In this document: one piece after another, positions 57,215 to 64,000 of the stretch | Layout of the letters: each line of letters opens with the position of its first letter | Position numbering within the stretch: position 1 is the first letter of the stretch | Source: Chiua virens | Lineage: Eukaryota > Basidiomycota > Agaricomycetes > Boletales > Boletaceae | Reading direction: 5' to 3' | Assembly: GCA_019787685.1 (NCBI GenBank) | Contig: JAHNUO010000011.1 | Coordinates: forward strand, 1,736,001 to 1,800,000 | Length of the DNA: 64,000 nt | Notes under the pieces: generated by a model | Told to the model about the DNA's origin: nothing | Databases searched by the model: none | Seen by the model: the letters and a program-made list of their open reading frames with translations, nothing else | Position numbers and translations under genes: made by a program

Positions 57215-58447
57215 TTATCCTTGGTGCGCAAGAAAAGCTTTCGGGTCTAGCGATTTGGATCTTGCGCCCGAGAGGCCCGCGCTGGGAAAATCGACGCGTT
57301 CTCCATCACGAATGTACCGTTCGTGCGGCACGGGAAATGCAGCTACTGCAGGCGTCTCAGTGATGCTCTCAACCGGCGTATAAGGCGCTGTTGACGTGGA
57401 CTGCGATGTCTGCGACGAGACGGTCGACGTCCGCTTCGGTGCACGCTGGGGCTTGGTTTTCACCGGCACGGGAAGATGCATCTCTGTATGCGGGTATGGG
57501 ATGGACTGATTGGCAGTGTGGACGGGCAAGTTCTGGATATGGAAGGTGTCCTCCGCGGAGAACGATGCAGAGGTGCGGGAACGAGAATCTGAGCCCGATG
57601 CGCTCAGTGCTGCGGCGGATTTCTTTCTGCGGGTGTACAACTCCCCGCCTAGGTCTGCATCCTCACCGTCATCCAGCTCGCCACCTCGGAGTCGATCTGA
57701 ATCCAAATGACATTGTGAGGCGACGTCGAGTGCTTGGTGTAAGGAAAACGGCGAAGGAACCGGTCCATCTCCACTTCCTTGGAATCCTTCGAACGTGTCC
57801 ACGTCTGAGGGTGACTGCGTACCGCCGGTAAGCGACATGAGCGCTGCTGCCCTCTCGCGTGTTTTGCGTTCCTGTCTGCGTGCTCTGCGTTCTGCCTTCC
57901 GACGTGTCTCCTCCTCTGCTTCAAGCCGCCTTCGCTCGCTCTCGCGCTGTGCCGCCAGTGCTGCAAAGTGATCAGGCGACGTCAGTCGCTCGATGGTGCT
58001 TGCGTCGAGCGGGGCTGCGTCCGAGTCGAGCGTGGATGACGACGCAGTGCCCAACACCCTCGCTCTTCCACCATCCCCGTCCTCGTCGTCATCAAAGAGG
58101 TAGATCGGTGGGCGACCAAAGAGCGTGTACCCGAAGAGGGTCAATGAAAACTTGGGTCGACGACGACGCCTCGCTCTGCGGTGCGCGGCAGCACCCAAGT
58201 TGGAATGAAGCGAGAGTGCGTCCGAGTCCGAATCGCGGAGGAGGTGTTCGAGGTCGTTGGAGGAGGGTCTGGGAGTGCTGGTTGAGCGTGGTTCGGTGAG
58301 GGTCGGGTTCGCTGGTGTTGAACTTGGGGTCGAAGCAGACTCGGCGCAGGGCGATGTGGTGAAACATGGGAGACATGAGGCGAACGCAGCACGGATGCTA
58401 TCGGTGTAAGAAAAGTTGTCCATTGCCATGGACTCGTCGATGGTCAA
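57215..58447 (-). CDS. Conserved basidiomycete hypothetical protein, basic coiled coil
   Basis: Single-exon frame of 410 aa. The likely start is the Met at 58447 or the next one, MAMDNFSYTDSIRAAFASCL. Features: a Cys pair near the N-terminus (ASCLPCF, possibly lipidated), an Arg block AHRRARRRRRPKFSL, a strongly charged helix RESERRRLEAEEETRRKAER and onward to about residue 200, and a Ser/Thr/Pro-rich C-terminus. Low-complexity composition and length are typical of uncharacterised Agaricomycete proteins. No enzymatic motif. Confidence 0.65.
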   Translation of the reverse strand: MTIDESMAMDNFSYTDSIRAAFASCLPCFTTSPCAESASTPSSTPANPTLTEPRSTSTPRPSSNDLEHLLRDSDSDALSLHSNLGAAAHRRARRRRRPKFSLTLFGYTLFGRPPIYLFDDDEDGDGGRARVLGTASSSTLDSDAAPLDASTIERLTSPDHFAALAAQRESERRRLEAEEETRRKAERRARRQERKTRERAAALMSLTGGTQSPSDVDTFEGFQGSGDGPVPSPFSLHQALDVASQCHLDSDRLRGGELDDGEDADLGGELYTRRKKSAAALSASGSDSRSRTSASFSAEDTFHIQNLPVHTANQSIPYPHTEMHLPVPVKTKPQRAPKRTSTVSSQTSQSTSTAPYTPVESITETPAVAAFPVPHERYIRDGERVDFPSAGLSGARSKSLDPKAFLAHQG

Positions 58448-58871
58448 GTGAGATGACTATCTGGACTGGAATGATGATAAAGTGTGTCTGGTTAGGCCCA
58501 CGATGGTGGGTCAGAAAAAGTGGACTCGAACTTGGTTGGATGTGTCGAGGTGGCACGAGGCGAACGGCATGGTTACATACAAGTCATTTCCCCACATGGT
58601 ATCTGCATCCCAGGCATCTGAATTTGGGTCAACTCCGGTTACTGCTACTAAGCATTTCACAAAATCCAAAGTGTCACTTTAGCTACAGTGGTTTTCGGTT
58701 ATCCTTCGAGTGGTAGGTGCGACCAACGCGATACACCATCGATCGTTCCTGCCACTCCATAGATAATTCACAAGGGAAACGAGAAATGAATGACCTCCGG
58801 GCTAGTATCACATGTTACTTGCGACCTTATCAATGTCATCAAACGCCCATCCGAATATCTTTTCGCGCAGG
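58448..58871. other. Intergenic region
   Basis: This 424-bp spacer lies between two minus-strand genes. No gene is seen. Confidence 0.4.
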
Positions 58872-61800
58872 TCAGCATATGACATCGCGGGATCGGCAAA
58901 AACAACTCGCAAGCGTTATTGTCTCCAGATGATATCCGGTACATGTCGCCGTGAGAGCTTGTCCCCGCTCGCGCGACTCTGCCGCACGTTCAGAGTCACC
59001 CTGCTCTTGGTGCATTTTCGCAAGAACCTAAGACAATAGCATCATCTGCACGTCCCTGATCCGATCTTCAGAGACATACCTGGATACAACAGTACTTTGT
59101 TTCGTCATCCTTCACGATGAGTATCAGATTCTGAAGACGTGTGATCGCGCCTATCACGTCTGCGTCTCCCGCCGCCGGCTACAAACAACATGACGTTCTA
59201 GTCGCATATGCTTGGTTGGAGTGGGCATCTTCCATAAAATCGGATTGCACACCTTGATAAGTAACAGTAGATTGCTCTCATGTGAATCGGCGTTTGCGAG
59301 CGCGAGATCAAGTGCCTGAGTCGCTTCCTCTTGCTTACCCCTTCCGATTTGTGCGTGAGCCTTGACGATGTAACCCATAGCTGATTCCCGAGCATCGATG
59401 GACTGGATGGGTTGATGAGCAGCTACAAGAGAAAGAAGAGGTTACCGAACCACAGTACCTTTTGCGCATCCTCGCATGCTGAATCCCAGTTTTGATGCCG
59501 TGTGTGAATAAGGGCGTTATGAGCGAGTACGTGATGAACGACACTGGGGGAATTCGATGGGTCGTCATCGGAGATCGGTGTATTGGCATCAATGGCGCTT
59601 TCACGCATCCACTGTCTGAAATCATGGACACTCGGTACCCGCTGAAGGACTTCGGTAACCTGTCCTGTCTGAGTGTCGAGTGTCGAATGTACATGAGCGT
59701 CATCGATTCATCGCTGTCAAGATAACCTACCCGGCGACGTTCTGCATCTACTGTCTCCACCTGCTTCTGTGCAACATCTACCGCTGCTTGCAAATCCAAA
59801 ATTCTCTGGTTCGCTTCGGCGACCTCCCTGATCCGGGTGTCGAGCTTGGACTGCATCTCAGATTGTTCGTCCTCACGGCGGCGAACTTCGGCGTCACACG
59901 CGGCTTTGACTACCTCTATTTCGTTCTGTGCAGATTCCAGAGACGTCTGAAGAGCCGCGATGTTCCTGTTTGCTTCGATCACCCCCTCCATGCGAGCATC
60001 GATCGTGGATTCAAGTTGTGATTTGTCGTTCTTGTGCTCTGCTTCTAATGTCGCCGCGTCCTTCTTCGCAGTATCCAGAGCCGTTTCCAAAGATGAGATT
60101 TTCCGGTTTGCGTCCTCAACTTCCCCCGACCGAACGTCGAGCGTAGATTGAAGTTGTGATTTTTCACTTTGGAGACGGTCCATCTCGTTCTGGTGTTCCG
60201 CTTTGAATGTCTCCGCGCCCTTCTTCGCAGTAGTCGAGAGCTGTCTCCAAGAACGAGATTTTCTGGTTTGCGTCCTCAGCTTCCCCCGACCAAGCATCAA
60301 GCCCAGATTGAAGTTGAGTTTTGTCACTTTCGAGACGATCAATCTCAGTTCTGGTGCTCTGCTCTGAATGTCTCCGCGTCCTTCTTCGCAGTATCCAGAG
60401 CCGTACTCCAAAAGCAAGATGGTCTGGTTTGCGTCCTCGACCTCTCTCGACCGAGCAGTCGAGCGCAGATTGGAGTTGCGATTTGTCACTCTCAAGGAGG
60501 ACGATCTCGACATCTAGTTCTCCTCTGAGGGTTTCAGCGTCCGTCCGCTCTGCTTCTAGATCAGCTTGAAGAACCGAGATCGTCCTCTTCGCTTCCTCCA
60601 CCTCCCCTGCGCAAGCGTCAAGCTCAGATTGCAGCCCAAATTTCTCGCCATGAAGACGTCCGACGTCGGTCTGGGTCAGCACCGTCTCAAGTCTGTTCTG
60701 CGCAGCATCCAAGTCTGTTTGCAACTTCCGCGATTCTCTGGGTCGCTCCGGCAACCTCCTCTTCCTGAGCGTCCTAGTGCCGCTTGTAGATCGAACTTCT
60801 CTTGTTCAAGACGCGCGGCTTCAGCATCACGTTGGACGTTCAACGTGTCGACAGCGGCTCTGGCTTCATTCTCGGCCGTTTCGAGGGCACGTCCGAGGTC
60901 CGAGACTCGTCTGTCGATTTCATCCACCTCCCTTGTGCGGGCGTCGAGTGCCGACTGCAAGGCAGCGTTGTGTTGCTGAAGCTGAGAGATTTCGAGATCA
61001 CGTTGGGCTCCAATTGCGTCGATGATGGCGTTCTTGTGTTGGATTTCTACCTCCTGTTGTTCAAATACACGTGTCGTGGTCTATAAGATGGTGATGGAGG
61101 AGAGAGGTAGACAGCCACTCACTAACTAGATCAGGACGAGGTTGGTGCACTGTGAAGCACAGAAACACAGAGCTGACGAGTACTCACATTCTAAATAGTG
61201 AATTATGAAACCTTGGCGATGAAAAAGAATCAATGGGGACTCACTTGCTAGATGGGATATGATGAGCAGATCTTCATGAGACGCTGTGACATACAGAGGC
61301 ATAAAATTTACACACAGTCTAGAAGGGGACACGATGTCTCGTGAGACAGCTTGCACGAGCAGGAAGTTGAGAATTCACCTACTCGCTACACGAGACGTGA
61401 TCACAACATATTCAGCGAGAGGCGACTGAGAGAGTGAAGACAATCACTCACGAACTGTACGAGAAAGGCACGATGTAAGTTACAGAAGAACCTCGGAATC
61501 GATGGTCACTCACATACTATGTAGATAAAACACAATATAACATGAGACGGCTCTATAATGAGGCGATAATCACTCACTTCCTAGGTTGGATGAATTGAGC
61601 ACAATTCAGTCAGTGAGACAGCGGCAAAGGCAGTGATTCGACCATTGCTCACATGCTAGCAAGATGGAACAAGCGCGAGATAATTTGTGAGATGGCTGAA
61701 GGAGCAGGCACTCGACGATTCCATACCATCTAGACGGAGAGCAACAATCACGATGCGCAATCTTAGATAACTACATGATAACAGGCGGTCAACGATCACT

Positions 61801-61878
61801 CACAGACTTGAGGTAGACAAGGAATTCAGAGTTCCATAAGATAGACCGAGAAAAACATGTACCACGTATACTCACCAT
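58872..61878 (-). CDS. Coiled-coil/TPR protein with a micro-exon 5' end
   Basis: Likely start ATG 61878, directly followed by GTGAGT. Eleven micro-exons follow (see separate entry), then a long exon from 61080 with TTRVFEQQEVEIQHKNAIID and heptad-rich coiled coil containing a tandem 159-bp repeat. A GGTAGG or GTAGGT intron leads to TEVLQRVPSVHDFRQWMRES, AIDANTPISDDDPSNSPSVV and HNALIHTRHQNWDSACEDAQ, then SAMGYIVKAHAQIGRGKQEE, TPR-like. Two short exons follow (AITRLQNLILIVKDD; VLAKMHQEQGDSERAAESRE); stop at 58872-58874. The C-terminal half matches the TPR half of Agaricomycete WD40/STAND-like proteins. About six +1 insertions between 60780 and 60230 break the coiled-coil frame, though they sum to zero modulo 3. 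It may be a pseudogene, or the reads may be uncorrected. Confidence 0.7.
60030..60510. repeat. Tandem ~159-bp coding repeat (coiled coil)
   Basis: Three units of about 159 bp (53 codons) on the minus strand encode variants of GEVEDANQKIS.LETALDTAKKDAETF. The shared DNA includes GCGTCCTTCTTCGCAGTA and GGTTTGCGTCCTC on the plus strand. The unit nearest 60030 keeps its frame. The middle unit has one extra base (about 60232), and the distal one has three (about 60350, 60407, 60457). Confidence 0.85.
61081..61878 (-). other. Array of one-codon micro-exons and related introns
   Basis: Reading the minus strand, AG-NNN-GT signals recur every 54-74 nt. Exons in order (plus coordinates): ATG 61878-61876, TCT 61806-61804, ATG 61729-61727, CAT 61655-61653, GAA 61580-61578, TAT 61516-61514, TTC 61454-61452, CGAGTAG 61385-61379, ACTGT 61318-61314, CAA 61247-61245, AAT 61190-61188, TTA 61125-61123, then the long exon from 61080. 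Donors are nearly all GTGAGT and acceptors mostly TAG. Joined, they read without a stop into the coiled coil in the right phase (M S M H E Y F R V D C Q N L T T R). Several introns share GTGAGTGAT and a central GTCTCA, suggesting they arose from one another. Confidence 0.65.
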
Positions 61879-62837
61879 CTCGGCTTCAAGCTTCAGACTT
61901 TGTCACTTGACAAAACGAGAGCGCTCGCAGAGTGAAAACGGCTTGGAGATGGTGGGCGCACGGTGACGACGTGACGTGACATCGTCCTAAGTTACTTATG
62001 CGTATGATCTGCGCATAGCAGATTTGGTATTATTCGTGCTCGGGTCCAAAAGAGGTATCAATATATATATCGATCACTGACGGCGGCGGCGTTGGACGAT
62101 GTTGATTCCACTCACCACTAAGCCATAGATGAGTTTGTCGCATTGAACCGGCCGGGCCTTAAGTATGTTCAATGTTCCATCCCAGAGTTAAAAAATAATT
62201 GTAGAGCAGACTCACCACTCTCACCGGCCCTCCAATCCACAGCGTGGGCAAAAACCCAGATGAAGATGAAACACGGGAGACCTTCAAGTCCCAAGCTTGT
62301 AGAGTCACCAGACCTACTAGTAAAACAGTGGAAAACTGAGCGCAGAACGCAAGTGCAACATGGACCACTCACGCTTCAGAACCTCAGAGCCGTGCAGCTT
62401 GAAGCACGGCGATTACATAGTAGGTTCTTCACGGAGCCGATTCACCGGCGGAGGTTGATCCGGATCGGATAAAGTCGGGTCGATGAACCCGACGACTACT
62501 TCCTACACCACCTTCGTATGATCTATACATCCTCAGATAGACCCACGACGACAACGTATCACTGCGGAACACTTCCGGGTTGAGCGAAGGCGAGAAGTAC
62601 GGACAGAGAAGAAGCTGCACGAGCGCACTGTTCGGGACCGGAGAACGACTTGCACCGACTCGGATCACTGCAACACGTTGTACTTGTCCGTTAGGACTCG
62701 GAATAAGGTCGTGTGGTGAACTACACCCGCGGAGGCGTTTGGGCTATGCAAAATGTGAAACCAGCCTCCGAGTCGGATCAACAAAAGGTAGTAAAATAGA
62801 TGCGTCCATTTGTTCATTTTTGTGGCTATGCATCCAT
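61879..62837. other. Upstream region of the coiled-coil/TPR gene
   Basis: Contains the 5' region of that gene, including a near-palindrome around 61908-61925 (TTTGTCA/TGACAAA type). Minus-strand donor-like ACTCAC signals near 62107, 62214 and 62367 hint at more small exons, but no frame is convincing. No gene is called. Confidence 0.35.
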
Positions 62838-63056
62838 TCAAGTCAACGAACGTTGAAACGTTGACGATGACTGCAATATTCTTTTGCGTTGTTTTTCGGG
62901 CCAAGAGATTGCATAATAATTCCCTGGACCAGGCTGCTGCGTAATGTACATAGCAGTAGCGTCGCCCCACGCGGACGAGTCAACCTCTCTCCAACCATGG
63001 TCTGCATGAAAACCGGGGAAACAGCAAGTCAGGAAGAAGTTTGAGTTCGTTCCCAT
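62838..63056 (-). CDS. Putative exon of an unrecognised gene
   Basis: This 72-codon minus frame reads FHADHGWREVDSSAWGDATA and then YITQQPGPGNYYAISW, which has protein-like composition and lies near splice-like signals. No family is recognised and neither neighbouring exon was found. It could be part of a gene extending to either side. Confidence 0.3.
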   Translation of the reverse strand: MGTNSNFFLTCCFPGFHADHGWREVDSSAWGDATAMYITQQPGPGNYYAISWPEKQRKRILQSSSTFQRSLT

Positions 63057-64000
63057 GAGCTATTGACATGCATCTTGGCAAACGTTGATACACTTCATGA
63101 TTAAGCTCAGTGATCTCAGTGGCGACTCGGTCACTCGGTGTCACTCAGTGTCAAATACATACCCGTGATGACTATGTAGTAAGTTGGCAACGTAGAGTTT
63201 GGCCTCAACGAGGTTTGGGTTCAGATAGAAGTATTGTGCATTTCAGACGCGCCTTAGTACTAGTATAAATGCAATCTCTCCCACGTCACGCAGCCTACAC
63301 CTCAAGCCATGATGTTACAGTCATAATTCCAGGCTACAGCGGATGAAGTTGAAGGCGCTCCGCAATGATTACACCAACAGGTATGCCATAGTACGCATGC
63401 CAAAAATGTATGTATCCATGGTTATGCACTACGCCGATCTACAAATGTTCCCGGTGCCTGAATTTGTCAATGCCGTCACAGAGGGAATCTCCCTTTTCAA
63501 ACGCCGTGTTTCAACTTGAAGTCGTTCTTCGTCCGTCTGCGTCTTAATTAACGTTTAGTATACACCGAATGGCGGACCATACCTCGAAAATCCACCCACG
63601 CCATCCACGGCGCATGCCTATATGTAGAGCCAGCGATCAAGTCGGACTCTGCGAATAAGCTGTTTCAAGACGGAGACCAAATCGTATATGCGCTTTGTTA
63701 CTTGGGGTGAACCATGAACCAACCCTATCGAGGAGGATGAACATCGTCCACGTGAAGCCGGATGAAATCCAAAGTTACATGTGGCCACTCACACGTATGT
63801 TTTAGACCGATCATGCCGACTCGGACACTGTTGAATCACTCACGTTTAGCAGCGGGTGCGCCATGAACCGGAAAATTGAATAGCTTGGACTTTGCAAGCA
63901 GTTTAAGGAACCACGTGCGTGACATATCAAAGCCACTAACTATGCTCACATCATAGAACAGACAATCATCGAGCCACTCTGAATGTTGAGTCAGGAGAAG
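63057..64000. other. Window end, possible split gene
   Basis: Donor-like GTGAGT on the minus strand (plus ACTCAC near 63789 and 63837) and a GTATGT near 63160 suggest introns, but open frames are short. I cannot define exons here. Confidence 0.3.

Noticed and set aside
60030..60510. Non-coding minisatellite
   Set aside because: The 159-bp units keep a heptad-coding frame, so they are a coding repeat.
61081..61878. CRISPR-like or satellite array
   Set aside because: The regularly spaced signal is a splice-site pattern with variable introns, not direct repeats with unique spacers.
1..64000. tRNA or rRNA genes
   Set aside because: No convincing tRNA arm pattern or rRNA core was noticed by eye; a covariance-model scan would be needed to exclude a tRNA.

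Overview
The window is nuclear DNA from a filamentous basidiomycete, most likely an Agaricomycete of the polypore kind. Genes are densely split by 42-75 nt GT-AG introns. Families typical of that group are present: DUF6534 and DUF6533 membrane proteins, a PRiA4_ORF3-domain protein, a RUS/DUF647 protein, a HET-TPR-WD40 protein, a FunK-like kinase and a basidiomycete-type F-box protein. I recognise no tRNA, rRNA, CRISPR array or intact transposon. Most genes below were rebuilt by hand from splice signals and reading-frame continuity, so exon edges are predictions.

Layout. 1-9 kb: four DUF6534-type seven-helix genes (one +, three tandem -). 9.2-34.3 kb is mostly conserved housekeeping: a class II (4EHP-like) eIF4E, a rhodopsin-domain 7TM protein, a small secreted protein, a PRiA4_ORF3 protein, a kinase-like protein, a one-helix membrane protein, Frag1/DRAM/Sfk1, RUS/DUF647, an F-box protein, DPH3 and an SLC16-like MFS transporter. 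34.6-35.6 kb holds an unrecognised acidic-tailed protein. 35.9-56.6 kb is a duplication-rich accessory zone with a decayed and a largely intact WD40-TPR-HET gene, a DUF6533 gene and its relic, and two lineage-specific families, here called X (4 loci) and Y (4 loci). 57.2-64 kb has a conserved basic hypothetical protein, a coiled-coil/TPR protein whose 5' end is an array of one-codon exons, and weak exon signals to the end.

Main observations. (1) Two tandem multi-gene duplications show reciprocal decay. Sfk1-RUS-(F-box relic) is followed by (Sfk1 relic)-(RUS relic)-F-box. (HET relic)-DUF6533-X1 is followed by HET-(DUF6533 relic)-X2. (2) The coiled-coil/TPR gene appears to begin with ATG followed by eleven micro-exons, nine of exactly one codon, separated by twelve introns that share sequence. 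(3) The Y-X pair is a repeated module of unknown function, with GC-AG introns, relic copies in opposite orientation and a nonsense-bearing fused copy. (4) Several genes carry single-base insertions relative to their own repeats or paralogs, so decay and assembly error must be separated before calling pseudogenes.

The HET gene, the coiled-coil/TPR gene and the X/Y families look like a rapidly evolving recognition or lineage-specific expansion zone next to stable core genes. That functional reading is inference.
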